Shown: positions 28,313 through 38,429 of the stretch, piece after piece
Numbering within the stretch: the stretch's first letter is position 1
How the letters are laid out: each line of letters starts with the position of its first letter
From: Pseudomonadota bacterium
GTDB taxonomy: Bacteria > Pseudomonadota > Alphaproteobacteria > Acetobacterales > Acetobacteraceae
DNA length: 64,000 nucleotides
Direction: 5' to 3'
Assembly: GCA_021845595.1 (NCBI GenBank)
Contig: JAJZVV010000004.1
Location: 62,001-126,000, forward strand
Notes under the pieces: generated by a model
Told to the model about the DNA's origin: nothing
What the model saw: the letters and a program-made list of their open reading frames with translations, nothing else
Database searches by the model: none
Translations under genes and position numbers: made by a program

Positions 28313-31251
28313 TCGCCGGCTGCCTCCGGCAGCCCGACCAGCCGGGTGAAGGCCTCGCGCACGGCCGCAGCCAGCTCATCCAGCACCGATTCGAGCCGCG
28401 CCGGAGCGGCGAGTTCCAGGGCCCGGGCGATGGCCGCGCGCGTCGGCTCCGGCAGATGGTCGCGCGGCACGCGCCCGAGGGTGATGCGCAGCATCTCCTG
28501 GACCGTGCGCCAGACGAAATCGGCCCGCCGCAGACGCGCCGCATCCGCGGCCCCGATCGCCCCGGCCACTTCGAGCCGCGTCAGCGCCTCCACCGTGGTG
28601 GGATGAGCCACGGCAGGGTTCACCTGAACCTGGATCAATTGTAGCACCTGGACGATGAATTCGACTTCCATCAGGCCGCCGGCCCGGAGCTTGACATCCC
28701 AGGGACCGGCAGGCGGGGCATCGCGGGCGAGACGGGCACGCATCGCGGCGGCATCGGCGCGGATGGTCGCCGCCGGCTCACGCCGCGCCAGGGCTGCGGC
28801 GATCGCGGCCTCGACCCGCAGGCTCAGCGCCCGCGGCCCGGCGACGACGCGCGCGCGCGTCAATGCCATGCGTTCCCAGGTCCAGGCGGAGGAGGCATGG
28901 TAGCGCTCGAAGCTCGCAAGCGAGACGGCCACGGGCCCCTTGTTGCCGGATGGGCGCAGCCGCATGTCCACGGCATAGAGCGCACCCTCCGTGCTGGGCG
29001 CGGTGAGGGCGGCGACGAAACCATGAGCGGCACGGATGAACCATTGGCTCACCGGCAGCGCCCGCGCCCGGCCGCCGCGCCGCACGCGGCTGTCCGCCAC
29101 CGCCTCGGGATGGTCGTAGACCAGCATCAAATCGAGGTCGGAGCCGGCGAGCATCTCGCGCGAGCCGGCCTTGCCCAGAGCCACGACGACCATGCCGCCC
29201 CCGCGCACATGGCCATGGCGGGCGGCATGATTGGCAAGCACGCGCGGCAGCAGCGCGGCGAGGACGGCGTCGGCGAGCGCGGTGCGGGCACGGCCGGCGC
29301 TATCGACATCGAGCCGCCCCTCCATGCTCGCGACCGCAAGGGCGAATTCCTGCTCGCGCACGCCGTGGGCCAGCGCCGCGAGCGCGGCCTCGAGCTCGCC
29401 GGCCTCGGCGACGCGGCGGCGCAGCAGCCGCACGGAGGCCGCCGGCGCCTCGGGCGCGATCAGCCCATCCAGTGCCGACGGCACCCGCGCCAGATAATCC
29501 GCCAACGCCGGAGCCGCGCCGAGCACGGCGACGACGCGTTCGAGCAGCGCCGGATTGCGCTCGAACAGCGACAATGGCTGCACCCCGGCGGGGAGATGAT
29601 CCAGAAAGCCGGCGAAACGGGCGAAGGCGAGATCGGGATCCGGCTGGCGCGCGAGCGCGGCGAGCAGGTGCGGCAGGGTGGCGCCCATGAGCTCACGGGC
29701 GCGCAGCGAGCGCAGGGCGCGCACCCGGCCGGCCTGCCAGGAGCGCACCGCGGCGGCGATGGCGCCGGGATCGCGGAAACCCATGGCCGCCAGCGTATCC
29801 AGCGTCGCCGGCGAATCGTCGGGCCCATCGAAATAGAGCCGCGTGGCAGCGCGCGGCGGCGCCGGCAGGGCATCGAACAGCGCCGCCCAGTGACGTCCGA
29901 CTGTGCCGAGATGGCGCCGGAGCGCGGCCTCCATCGGCCCGGCACCGCCATAGCCGAGAAAAATGGCGAACCGCGCCATAGCCTCCGGGGTTTCGGGCAG
30001 GGTGTGGGTCTGCCGATCGGCGACCATTTGCAGCCGGTGTTCGGCGCCGCGCAGGAACCGGTAGGCGCGGGCGAGCTCGGCCGCGGCGCGCAGCGACAGA
30101 TGGCCGGCGCGCGCCAGCGCGGCGAGGGCGGCGAGCGTCGCCGGGGCGCGCAGCGAGGGATCGCGCCCGCCCCAGACCAGCTGAAGCGTCTGGGCGATGA
30201 ACTCGATCTCGCGGATGCCGCCGCGCCCGAGCTTCAGATTGTGCCCGGCCAGTCCATCCCGCGGCGCGCGCGCGAGGCGCTCGGGCCGGCGCGGGGCGGC
30301 TTGCGCATCGATGCGCCGCTTCATGGCGTGGATGTCGGCAATGGCGGCGAAATCGAGATGGCGCCGCCACACGAAGGGACGGATCGCCTCCAGGAACGCG
30401 GCGCCGAGGGCGATGTCGCCGGCCACCGGGCGCGCCTTCAGCATGGCCGCGCGCTCCCAGGTCTGTCCCATGCTCTCGTAATAGGCCAGCGCCGCCGGCA
30501 GCGAGACCGCCGGCGCCGTCGCGCCCGGGTCGGGCCGCAGGCGCAGATCCGTGCGGAAAACGTAGCCGTCCTCGGTGCGGTCCTGCATCAGTCCGACCAG
30601 CGCGCGGGCGACGCGCACCGCAACCGCCGCCCGGGCCTCGTCCTCGCCCGGATCGTACAGCACCACCAGGTCGACATCGCTGGAGAAATTGAGCTCCCGC
30701 GCGCCCAGCTTGCCCATGCCGAGAATGACGAGGCCGCGCAGCTGCGCGCGCAGCGGCGGCCCGAACATCGGCGCGCTGTCGGCCAGGAGATGGGCGAGCG
30801 CGGTCTCCAGGGCGGCTTCGGCCAGCGCGCTCAGCGCCGCGGTGATGCGGGCCAGCCGCCACTGCCCGCCGATATCGGCCAGGGCGATGACCAGCGCCGC
30901 CCGCCGCTTCACCCGGCGCAGCAGGGCGGCGATGCGTGCGCGCGGCAGCGCCGGCGGGGCCGCCTCCAGCTCGGCGAGCGCCGCCTGCAGCACCGGCTCC
31001 GGGCCCTCGGCAGCGAAGCGGAGCACGGCGGCACTCTCGGCCAGCGCCGATTCCGCCAGATAGGGGCTGTTGCCGCCGATGGCCGCCAGCATGGCGGCCC
31101 CGCCCGCGCTGGCCGCCAGGCGCGCCTCGCTGCGGCCGATGGCGGCGAAATGCTCGGCGAACCGCGCCGCCGCCGCCGGGTCGGCCGCGGGCGGCCAGGG
31201 CTGTCGCGGCGCCGCCGGGCGGAGCGGCGGCAGGGGGGCGGCGGAGCGCAT
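28303..31251 (-). CDS. glnE: Glutamine synthetase adenylyltransferase/deadenylylase
   Basis: 982 aa. Two nucleotidyltransferase halves: the first has ELNFSSDVDLVVLYD and is the de-adenylylating half, the second has AGSDLDLMLVYD and is the adenylylating half. Each is followed by a helical bundle domain (DLRLRPD in the first, DMRLRPSGNKGPVAVS in the second). It controls glutamine synthetase in response to PII proteins. ATG 31251 is the last ATG before conserved sequence; the frame is open a further 71 codons but low in complexity. It is divergent from the YhdP-like gene with only 17 nt between the start codons. Confidence 0.95.
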   Translation of the reverse strand: MRSAAPLPPLRPAAPRQPWPPAADPAAAARFAEHFAAIGRSEARLAASAGGAAMLAAIGGNSPYLAESALAESAAVLRFAAEGPEPVLQAALAELEAAPPALPRARIAALLRRVKRRAALVIALADIGGQWRLARITAALSALAEAALETALAHLLADSAPMFGPPLRAQLRGLVILGMGKLGARELNFSSDVDLVVLYDPGEDEARAAVAVRVARALVGLMQDRTEDGYVFRTDLRLRPDPGATAPAVSLPAALAYYESMGQTWERAAMLKARPVAGDIALGAAFLEAIRPFVWRRHLDFAAIADIHAMKRRIDAQAAPRRPERLARAPRDGLAGHNLKLGRGGIREIEFIAQTLQLVWGGRDPSLRAPATLAALAALARAGHLSLRAAAELARAYRFLRGAEHRLQMVADRQTHTLPETPEAMARFAIFLGYGGAGPMEAALRRHLGTVGRHWAALFDALPAPPRAATRLYFDGPDDSPATLDTLAAMGFRDPGAIAAAVRSWQAGRVRALRSLRARELMGATLPHLLAALARQPDPDLAFARFAGFLDHLPAGVQPLSLFERNPALLERVVAVLGAAPALADYLARVPSALDGLIAPEAPAASVRLLRRRVAEAGELEAALAALAHGVREQEFALAVASMEGRLDVDSAGRARTALADAVLAALLPRVLANHAARHGHVRGGGMVVVALGKAGSREMLAGSDLDLMLVYDHPEAVADSRVRRGGRARALPVSQWFIRAAHGFVAALTAPSTEGALYAVDMRLRPSGNKGPVAVSLASFERYHASSAWTWERMALTRARVVAGPRALSLRVEAAIAAALARREPAATIRADAAAMRARLARDAPPAGPWDVKLRAGGLMEVEFIVQVLQLIQVQVNPAVAHPTTVEALTRLEVAGAIGAADAARLRRADFVWRTVQEMLRITLGRVPRDHLPEPTRAAIARALELAAPARLESVLDELAAAVREAFTRLVGLPEAAGDQT

Positions 31252-31268
31252 CGCCGCCGAGGCTGGGC

Positions 31269-34200
31269 ATGAGACGCTTTGCCGGTCAAGCGGCGCGTGG
31301 GGCGGCCTTGACGCTGCACCGGCTCGCCCATGCCCTGATGGCGCTGGCCATGCTCGCGACGGTCGGGGCCGGCGTGCTCGCCTGGCGGCTGGCGCAGGGG
31401 CCGATCGGGCTCGACTGGCTGGCGCGGCGGCTGGCCGCGGAGGTCGATGCCGCGGTGACGCCAAATCGTCTGGTCATCGGTTCGGCCAGCCTCGGTTGGG
31501 ATGGCTGGGCCCGAGGCTTCGGCCAGCCACTCGTGGTCCGCCTGGGCGAGGTGCGCGCCATCGACGCGACGGGGGCCACCTTTGCCGCGATCCCGCGCGG
31601 CGAGATTTCGGTCTCACTCGCTTGGCTGCTGGTCGGGCGCATCGTGCCGCGCGCCGTCGTCGTCGAGGGCGCCGCCATCACCCTGACCCGCTCCGCCGAC
31701 GGCACGCTCGGGCTCGATTTCGGCGCCACCGGCGGGGCGGCCGGGCCGAAGCCGGCGGCGAACCCGTTCGACCTCCTGCTCGCCGAACTCGCCACGCCGC
31801 GGGTGAACGACGTCGGCAGGCACAGCACCGCCGGCACGCGCTGGAGCCAGTTCGCGCGGCTGGTGATCAGTGACGCGACGCTGCGCATCGACGACCAGGT
31901 GCTCGGCGCGGTCTGGACGGTGCGGCGCGCAGACCTCGATCTGCGCCGCCATCGCGCCGGCGGTGTCGACGCCGCCGGAACGCTGCAGCTCGCGGTAGGG
32001 GATGACGCGCTCAACCTCACCGTCTCTGGCACGGTGCCGCGCGGGGCCAGCGGGGAAACCGACCTGCGCCTCACCGCCGAACCGTTCGCCCCTGCCCTGC
32101 TCGCGGCCGCTCTGCCCGCCGCCACCCGCCCCGCCCTGGCGCCGCTGTCCGCGCTCGACGCGCCGCTCTCGGCGACGCTGCAAGTGGCGCTCACGGCCGA
32201 GTTCGGGCTACGGCACGCGGTCCTGCAGGCCTCGCTCGGCAGCGGGCGGGTGCACGCCGGGGAGGGGAGCGTGCCGCTGCTGGGAGCCACGCTCGAAGCC
32301 GGGATCAGCCCCGATCGCCTGCACCTGCGGTCGCTGCGGGCGGCGCTCGCCGCGCCCGACGGCGGCGCCGGGCCGGTGCTGACGGCGAGCGGCGAAGCGG
32401 AGCGCCGGCCCGGACGGATCGAGGCGCGGCTCGGCCTCGACCTCGACACCGTGCCGTTCGCCGATCTCGCGCGCTACTGGCCGGCCGGGCTGGCCAAGGG
32501 GGCGCGCGCCTGGCTGACCGAGAACGTCACCGCGGGTCAGGCGCGTGCGGCGCATCTGGATCTCAGCCTTGCCGCCGAGCCGGGCGGCTCCGACCTCACC
32601 GTGCTGGACGCTGCCGGGCACGTCTCAGGCGAGGATCTCACGGTGAACTGGCTGCGGCCGCTGCCGCCGGTGGAGCATGTGCCGGCGACACTCACCGTGG
32701 TATCGCCGGATGCAGTGGACATCGCCATCGGCGGCGGCGTGCTGACGCCCCCGCCAATGCCATCGGCGTCAGCCCCGGGAACCCTCACGGTGCCGTCGGG
32801 CAGCCTACGCATCGACGGCCTGATGGCCAAGGACCAGGTCGCCAGCATCGCGCTCGACATTTCCGGCCCGCTCCCGGCCGCTCTCGCCCTGCTGCAGGCG
32901 AAGCGGCTGCACTTGTTCGAGCGGCGCAAGCTTGCACTTGTCGATCCGAAGGGCGCGGTGACAACGAAGCTGGTCGCGCGAGTGCCGCTGGAGGCCGAGG
33001 TCGGCATGGAGGCGATCGCGATCAAGGCCAGCGGCCATGTCACCGACGGGCATCTCGGCGACATCATCGCCGGCCGCGCGCTCGATCGCGGCGATCTCCG
33101 CTTCGAGGTCGATCAGGATGGGCTGCACCTGGAAGGCGGTGCCGAACTGGCGGCAATTCCGGCGCAGCTCGCGGTGGAGATGGATTTCCGCTCCGGCCCG
33201 CCGGGCCAGACGCTGCAGCGGATCACGGTCAACGCCGAACCGAGCACGGCACAGCTCGCCGGCGCCGGGCTCGATGCGGGCGATTTCGCGTCCGGCACGG
33301 CCAGCATGAAGGCGACGATGACCGAACGCCGCGACGGCGCCGGCGAGATCGCGCTGCAGGCGGATCTGCGCCGGACGCGCCTGGCGGTGGCGCCGATCGC
33401 CTGGGAGAAGCCCGCCGGGTCGCCGGCGGCGCTGACGGCGCGCGCGCTGCTCCAGCAATCGCGCCTCACCGGCATCGAGGCCATCGTCCTGACCGGCGAA
33501 GGGCTGGCGCTGCGCGGCGGCGTCCAAGTCGCCGCCGGCCGGCCGGTTTCGGCCCGCTTCGACGAGATCCGGCTCGGCCGCACCGAAGCGCGCGGCGAGA
33601 TGCTGATGGGCGCCGAGCCGTCCGCGCCGCTGCATATGCGCATCAGCGGCACGGTGCTGGACCTCACGCCCCGGTTCGGCCGCGCGGCGCCCGCAACCGC
33701 GCTGAAGGCCGCCGCCCCGAAGGAGACGGCGCGGCCGTCACCTCCCACCACCGGGAGTGATCAGTTATTCATAACCGACGCAAGCTTCGGCCGCGTGCTG
33801 CTCGGGCCCGGTCGGGACCTCACCGACCTCGTCGCCCATGCCGAGCAGCAAGGCGAAACGCTCAAGCGGGCGCATGTTGAGGCGCTGGCCGGCCGAGGCA
33901 ACCGGCTGACCATCACGCTCGTCCCGGAGGCGGCGGGACGGGCGTTTACCGTGCGCGCCGGCGACGCCGGGGCGGTGTTGCGCGCTTTCGGCGTGCTGGA
34001 GAGCGTGCAGGGCGGCCGGCTCGACCTCACCGGACGGTTTGCCGACCGCCAGCCGGGCCGCCCCTTCCTCGGCCGGCTGCAGATCGAAGCCTTTGTCCTG
34101 CGCGACGCGCCGCTGGCGGCGAAGGTGCTGCAGGCGATGACGCTCTATGGCCTTCTCGACGCGCTGCACGGCCCCGGGCTCGGCTTCGATCAGCTGGTCG

Positions 34201-34595
34201 CCTCGTTCCGCCTCGCCGATGGCCAGATGACGATCGAGGATTCGCGCGCCCACTCGCCCTCGCTCGGCTTCACCGCCAAGGGCCGGATCGATCTCGACGC
34301 CCGCACCGCCGACCTGCAGGGCACCATCGTCCCGGCCTATGCGTTGAACCGGCTGCCGGGCGAGATCCCGCTGATCGGTCGCCTGTTCAGCCCGGAGAAG
34401 GGGGGTGGCCTCTTCGCCGCGACCTTCACCGCGAGCGGACCGCTCGACGATCCCGCGGTCGCGGTCAACCCGCTCGCTGCGCTCACTCCGGGGTTCCTGC
34501 GCGGATTGTTCGGCATCTTCGACAGCACGCCCGCGCCCGCCCCCTCCGGCGGAAGCGGCTCCAGCCCGGCGCCGGTCGCGCCGCGCCCGCGCTGA
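31269..34595 (+). CDS. YhdP/AsmA-like large envelope protein
   Basis: 1108 aa. One N-terminal membrane helix (about residues 17-40: AHALMALAMLATVGAGVLAW) anchors a very long, repetitive beta-rich periplasmic region, ending in an AsmA-type C-terminal domain (QMTIEDSRAHSPSLGFTAKGRIDLDARTADLQGTIVPAYALNRLPGEIPLIGRLF). The layout matches DUF3971/AsmA-like YhdP proteins, which are bridge-like proteins for lipid transport between the membranes. The ribosome-binding site GAGG precedes ATG 31269. The C-terminal tail is Pro/Ser/Ala-rich. Confidence 0.85.
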   Translation: MRRFAGQAARGAALTLHRLAHALMALAMLATVGAGVLAWRLAQGPIGLDWLARRLAAEVDAAVTPNRLVIGSASLGWDGWARGFGQPLVVRLGEVRAIDATGATFAAIPRGEISVSLAWLLVGRIVPRAVVVEGAAITLTRSADGTLGLDFGATGGAAGPKPAANPFDLLLAELATPRVNDVGRHSTAGTRWSQFARLVISDATLRIDDQVLGAVWTVRRADLDLRRHRAGGVDAAGTLQLAVGDDALNLTVSGTVPRGASGETDLRLTAEPFAPALLAAALPAATRPALAPLSALDAPLSATLQVALTAEFGLRHAVLQASLGSGRVHAGEGSVPLLGATLEAGISPDRLHLRSLRAALAAPDGGAGPVLTASGEAERRPGRIEARLGLDLDTVPFADLARYWPAGLAKGARAWLTENVTAGQARAAHLDLSLAAEPGGSDLTVLDAAGHVSGEDLTVNWLRPLPPVEHVPATLTVVSPDAVDIAIGGGVLTPPPMPSASAPGTLTVPSGSLRIDGLMAKDQVASIALDISGPLPAALALLQAKRLHLFERRKLALVDPKGAVTTKLVARVPLEAEVGMEAIAIKASGHVTDGHLGDIIAGRALDRGDLRFEVDQDGLHLEGGAELAAIPAQLAVEMDFRSGPPGQTLQRITVNAEPSTAQLAGAGLDAGDFASGTASMKATMTERRDGAGEIALQADLRRTRLAVAPIAWEKPAGSPAALTARALLQQSRLTGIEAIVLTGEGLALRGGVQVAAGRPVSARFDEIRLGRTEARGEMLMGAEPSAPLHMRISGTVLDLTPRFGRAAPATALKAAAPKETARPSPPTTGSDQLFITDASFGRVLLGPGRDLTDLVAHAEQQGETLKRAHVEALAGRGNRLTITLVPEAAGRAFTVRAGDAGAVLRAFGVLESVQGGRLDLTGRFADRQPGRPFLGRLQIEAFVLRDAPLAAKVLQAMTLYGLLDALHGPGLGFDQLVASFRLADGQMTIEDSRAHSPSLGFTAKGRIDLDARTADLQGTIVPAYALNRLPGEIPLIGRLFSPEKGGGLFAATFTASGPLDDPAVAVNPLAALTPGFLRGLFGIFDSTPAPAPSGGSGSSPAPVAPRPR

Positions 34596-34602
34596 CCCTG
34601 GC

Positions 34603-35772
34603 TCAGCGCCAGGCGGCGAGCCTGGCCACCGCCTCGTCGATGTCCGCCTCGGGGGCGCAATAGCTGAACCGAACGAAGTGCCCGCCGCGCGCGGCGTCGA
34701 AATCGAGGCCCGGGGTGGCGGCGATGCCGATCTCGGCCAACATGCGGGCGCAGAAACGCGCGCTGTCCTCGTCCCGCCCGGCGATATCGGCATAGAGGTA
34801 GAAGGCGCCGTCGGCCGAGCTGAGCCGGGGGAAGCCGCATTCGGGCAGTGCCGCCAGCAGACGCGCGCGCGAACGACGGTAGCGGGCGACATTGGCCTCC
34901 AGCTCGTCGCCGCACTCGAACGCCGCCAGTGCCGCCACCTGCGCGATGTGCGGCGCGTTGATGAAGAAATTCTGCGCCAGACACTCGACCGGACGCAGGA
35001 GCGCTTCGGGCAGGACCATCCAACCGACGCGCCAGCCGGTCATCGAGAAATATTTCGAGAAGCTGTTGATGACGATCGCGTCGGGACCAACCGCGGCCGC
35101 AGTGGCGATCGGCGTGTCGTAGTGCAGGCCGTGATAGATCTCGTCACTGATCAGGCGGACGCCGTTCGCCGCGCACCAGGCCGCGAGCTCGGCGAGGTCC
35201 GCCGCGGGCAGCATGCTGCCGGTTGGGTTCGCCGGGCTGGCGATGATCAAGCCGTCCGGCGGCCCGGCTTGGGCGGCGAGCCGGTCCAGCATCGCCACGC
35301 TCGGCTGGAACCGCGTCTCCGGGCCGGCCTCCAGGATCACCGGCCGCATGCCCAGCGAGCGCAGGATATTGACGTAGGGCGGATAGTACGGCGCGGCGAG
35401 GGCGATGCGGTCGCCGGCATCGAAGGCGGCGAGGAAGGCGAGCGGAAACGCGCCGGAGGCACCGGTGGTGACGGCGATACGGCGCGCGGGAAGGTCGAGT
35501 CCGTACCACTCCCGGTAGTGCGCGGCGATCCGCGCGCGCAGGGCCGGCAGGCCGAAGGTCTCGGTATAGCCGAGCGGATCGCCCGCTTGCAGCGCCGCCA
35601 CCACCGCCGCCGCCGCCCCGGCCGGGGCGCCGGTCCCCGGCTGGCCGACCTCCATGCGCAGCACCCGGGCCGCACCCGGCGGCAGCGCCGCCTGGCGGGC
35701 ATTGGCGGCGGCGATCACGTCCATCACCCGGAACGGCGGGGATGCGGCGGCGCGGCCGATCTTCAGTGCCAT
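34603..35772 (-). CDS. Class I/II aminotransferase (PLP-dependent)
   Basis: 389 aa fold type I aminotransferase. SPANPTG and DEIYHGLHYD lie in the PLP site; the internal-aldimine lysine is in NSFSKYFSMTGWRVGW, and the substrate-carboxylate arginine is in HFVRFSYCAPEADIDEAVARL. The substrate is not clear; the sequence is of the aspartate aminotransferase-like Ib subgroup, so aspartate, alanine or aromatic acids are candidates. It converges on the YhdP-like gene (7 nt between stops) and follows the gamma-glutamyltransferase-like gene on the same strand. Confidence 0.88.
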   Translation of the reverse strand: MALKIGRAAASPPFRVMDVIAAANARQAALPPGAARVLRMEVGQPGTGAPAGAAAAVVAALQAGDPLGYTETFGLPALRARIAAHYREWYGLDLPARRIAVTTGASGAFPLAFLAAFDAGDRIALAAPYYPPYVNILRSLGMRPVILEAGPETRFQPSVAMLDRLAAQAGPPDGLIIASPANPTGSMLPAADLAELAAWCAANGVRLISDEIYHGLHYDTPIATAAAVGPDAIVINSFSKYFSMTGWRVGWMVLPEALLRPVECLAQNFFINAPHIAQVAALAAFECGDELEANVARYRRSRARLLAALPECGFPRLSSADGAFYLYADIAGRDEDSARFCARMLAEIGIAATPGLDFDAARGGHFVRFSYCAPEADIDEAVARLAAWR

Positions 35773-35799
35773 GGCTTGGCTTCCCCGGGCGACCGATGG

Positions 35800-37338
35800 C
35801 TAATTGATCGTCCGCCGCTGCTGCAGATCTTTGTTATCGTACGCCGGCTCGCCCGTCTTCTCCGGGCTGCCGAGCCCGCGCTCCTGCTCGAGCTCGCGGT
35901 CCGACTTCTCGCCGAGCGCGAGGCCCTTGCCGCGAGGGTCGGCAGCCCATTTGCAGGTCTCTTCGTCGCCCGGCAACCCGCCAGGGCAGGCGATCAGCGC
36001 CAAGCGGCCGGGATCGGGCGGCCATTTCGTCGGGATCGGCTTGGCGTCGTGCAGCGCGGTGCGCATGCCGATGGCGAGCGCCAGCGGCGCGGCGGACTGG
36101 CCGGAGGACGCTGCGGCGGCGCGGAAGGCGCCGGCGGAGGCATCCCACGCGATCGCGGCCGAGAGCAGCGGCGCTGGCATGGTCGAGGGCGAGGCCGCGA
36201 GCAGCAGACCCGTCCCCGGGGCAATGCGGCCGGTGCCGAACAGGTTATCCATGGTCTCGGCGCAGGCCACGGCCATGCCGTGGGGATCGAGCACGACGAA
36301 GCCGGTAGAGGCCGACAGGTCGGGCAGGCGCGCCGGCGGCGCCTCGGAGCCGAGCAAGGCCTTGGCGTCACCCCCGCCACTCCGCCACCGCGCCGCCAGC
36401 GCCTCGGCGCGCCGGGCGGCGTCGGCGAGTGCTGCCTGGTTCGACGCTAGCACACGCCAGGCACCGGCCGCGGCGAGGCCGCCATCGGCCGGAAGCGGCA
36501 GGAAGGCCACCTGCAGCGCGCCATCGGGCACGGTGAGCGGGGCAACCGTCTGGGCACCAACGCCGGCGAGGTCCTCGGTCGTCAATCCGCCGCCCGCCGT
36601 GGTGGCTGCGGCCACGATCGTATGGGCGAGCGCGCCGCGATAGAAATCGCCGAGGCCGCCGATGCGCAGCTGGGCCAGCGTGACGGCGAGATCGGTCTGG
36701 ACGAGGATGCCGCCCTCGTCGAGCACCTCGCCGCGCGGGCCGAACACGGCGCGCGCCGCTGCGTCCGCCAGCAACGGCCGCGCCACGACGTGCAGATCGC
36801 GCGACAGCGCGGCCGAGACCGGCACGCCGAAGCGCGCCATCTCCTCGGCCGGCGCCATCAGACGGTCGAGCTTGAGGTGGCCGTACCGTGCGTGCAGCGT
36901 CAACAGCCCCGCCGGAACCGCCGGCGCGGCGGCCGGCCGGTCGGCTGACGCCGCGAGCATCTTCGGCGGCTGCGACATGAACATCACCGTCTCGGCCGCG
37001 GCACCGGGGCGGTAGACCAGGCAAGCACCGCCGCCGCCGAGACCGGCGCGCGAGGGCAGCGTCACGGCGAGCGCGAAGCCGAGGGCAGTCGCGGCGTCGG
37101 CGGCGTTGCCGCCAGCCGAGAGCACCTCGCGCGCAGCCACGACGGCGCGCGGCTCATCGGCGACGACGCCGCCGAGGAAGCCGGCCACATGGCCCGGAAC
37201 CCCTTCGGCCGGAGCGCCGAAAACGAAGCGCTGCACGCTGGTGCAGCCGGACACCGCCAGAAGCGCAGCCAGTGCCACGGCGCCCGCACGAAGCCCGGAC
37301 GAGGTTCTCCCGGACACATTCCTCATCGTCACAGCCAT
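35800..37338 (-). CDS. Gamma-glutamyltransferase-like lipoprotein, divergent
   Basis: 512 aa. A lipoprotein signal (about residues 15-32, lipobox VSGC with Cys32) precedes a gamma-glutamyltransferase-type chain: GNAADAATALGFALAVTLP, GLGGGGACLVY, FGVPVSAALSRDL and FVVLDPHGMAVACAETMDNLFGTG. Key sites differ from active enzymes. The segment that is normally FREMAP is FMSQPPK, the TTH motif at the autoprocessing site reads STG, and the usual GG oxyanion loop is not obvious. It may be inactive or have a changed function. ATG 37338 is used; ATG 37326 is possible. The C-terminus is charged (EKSDRELEQERG). Confidence 0.78.
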   Translation of the reverse strand: MAVTMRNVSGRTSSGLRAGAVALAALLAVSGCTSVQRFVFGAPAEGVPGHVAGFLGGVVADEPRAVVAAREVLSAGGNAADAATALGFALAVTLPSRAGLGGGGACLVYRPGAAAETVMFMSQPPKMLAASADRPAAAPAVPAGLLTLHARYGHLKLDRLMAPAEEMARFGVPVSAALSRDLHVVARPLLADAAARAVFGPRGEVLDEGGILVQTDLAVTLAQLRIGGLGDFYRGALAHTIVAAATTAGGGLTTEDLAGVGAQTVAPLTVPDGALQVAFLPLPADGGLAAAGAWRVLASNQAALADAARRAEALAARWRSGGGDAKALLGSEAPPARLPDLSASTGFVVLDPHGMAVACAETMDNLFGTGRIAPGTGLLLAASPSTMPAPLLSAAIAWDASAGAFRAAAASSGQSAAPLALAIGMRTALHDAKPIPTKWPPDPGRLALIACPGGLPGDEETCKWAADPRGKGLALGEKSDRELEQERGLGSPEKTGEPAYDNKDLQQRRTIN

Positions 37339-37496
37339 TTCATTGCCCCGGCACCTCATCGCCAATGCTCAGCTCCGTCCCTGGATGCCATAGACGGGCG
37401 CCGGTCCGCCAGCAACCGCGGCGCACGGACAAGAGTGACCGGCCAGAATGAGGGGCAAGATTGACGGGCGTCGGAACGGTGGCCAGAGTCGTGGCC

Positions 37497-38291
37497 ATGC
37501 CCATGTCCCTCCGCCGCATCGCGCTGGTCCTGCTCCTGCCGGCCGCGCTTCTCGTCGCCACCCCGCGCTTCGCCGCGCGCGCCGCGGACCCCGTCCCGCC
37601 ATCCTCGGGGCAGCCGTCCTCCGCACAATTCACCCCGGACCAGCGCCAGGAGATCGTCGCCATCATCCGCGAGGCGCTGAAATCGGACCCGTCACTGTTG
37701 CGCGACGGGATTCTGGCGCTGAAGTCGGAAGAGGAGGACCGCGCCAAGGTGGAAGCGGGCGCGGCGCTGGCGGACTCGGGGCCGGCGCTCCTTCACGATG
37801 CGGCAGACGCCACGCTCGGCAATCCCGCCGGGGATGTGACGGTGGTCGAATTCTACGACATCCGCTGTCCTTATTGCCGGCGCGTCGAACCGACATTGGC
37901 GCAGCTGCTGCAGCAGGACCCGCGCGTTCGCCTGGTGATCAAGGAATTCCCGATCCTCGGCCCGTCCAGCGTGCTCGGCGCCCGCGCCCTCATCGCCGCG
38001 CAGCGCCAGGGGGGCTACGACCGGCTGCACGCGGCGCTGATGCGCGAGAGCGCCGGACCAACCGAGGAAAGCCTGCATGCGGACGCCAAGGCGCTAGGGC
38101 TCGACTGGGCGCGGCTGCAGCGCGACATGGCGGACCCGGCGATCGGGCGCAAGATCGACGACAACCTCGCCCTGGCGCACCGGCTCGGTATCGAGGGCAC
38201 ACCCGCCTTCGTCATCGGCGAGACGATCGTGCCCGGCGCCGTCGGGCTGGCCGACCTCAAGCGGGCCGTTGCCGCCGCGCGCGCGCACTGA
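37497..38291 (+). CDS. DsbA-family thiol oxidoreductase (Com1/BdbD-like)
   Basis: 264 aa. A signal peptide (about residues 1-30) leads to a helical N-terminal region (FTPDQRQEIVAIIREALKSDPSLL) usual for Com1-like DsbA proteins, then a thioredoxin fold with CPYC (Cys124-Cys127) and the cis-proline in GTPAFVIG. It probably forms or isomerises disulfides in the periplasm. ATG 37497 is chosen; ATG 37503 would also work. It is divergent from the gamma-glutamyltransferase-like gene with 158 nt between them. Confidence 0.88.
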   Translation: MPMSLRRIALVLLLPAALLVATPRFAARAADPVPPSSGQPSSAQFTPDQRQEIVAIIREALKSDPSLLRDGILALKSEEEDRAKVEAGAALADSGPALLHDAADATLGNPAGDVTVVEFYDIRCPYCRRVEPTLAQLLQQDPRVRLVIKEFPILGPSSVLGARALIAAQRQGGYDRLHAALMRESAGPTEESLHADAKALGLDWARLQRDMADPAIGRKIDDNLALAHRLGIEGTPAFVIGETIVPGAVGLADLKRAVAAARAH

Positions 38292-38429
38292 ACGCCCGGC
38301 TCCGATGAGCGCGAGCCCGCCGGCCACGCCTGAGCCGGCCAAGCCCTAAGGCCGCGTTCATCTTTGCCCTCTAGGCTCGCCACCAACGCAGCCGGCACGG
38401 GCCGGCCGCCGCCTGCCGAGGAGGCGAGC

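Noticed and set aside
28897-31272. Long plus-strand open frame opposite glnE
   Set aside because: Antisense shadow; extreme Arg/Gly/Ala composition.
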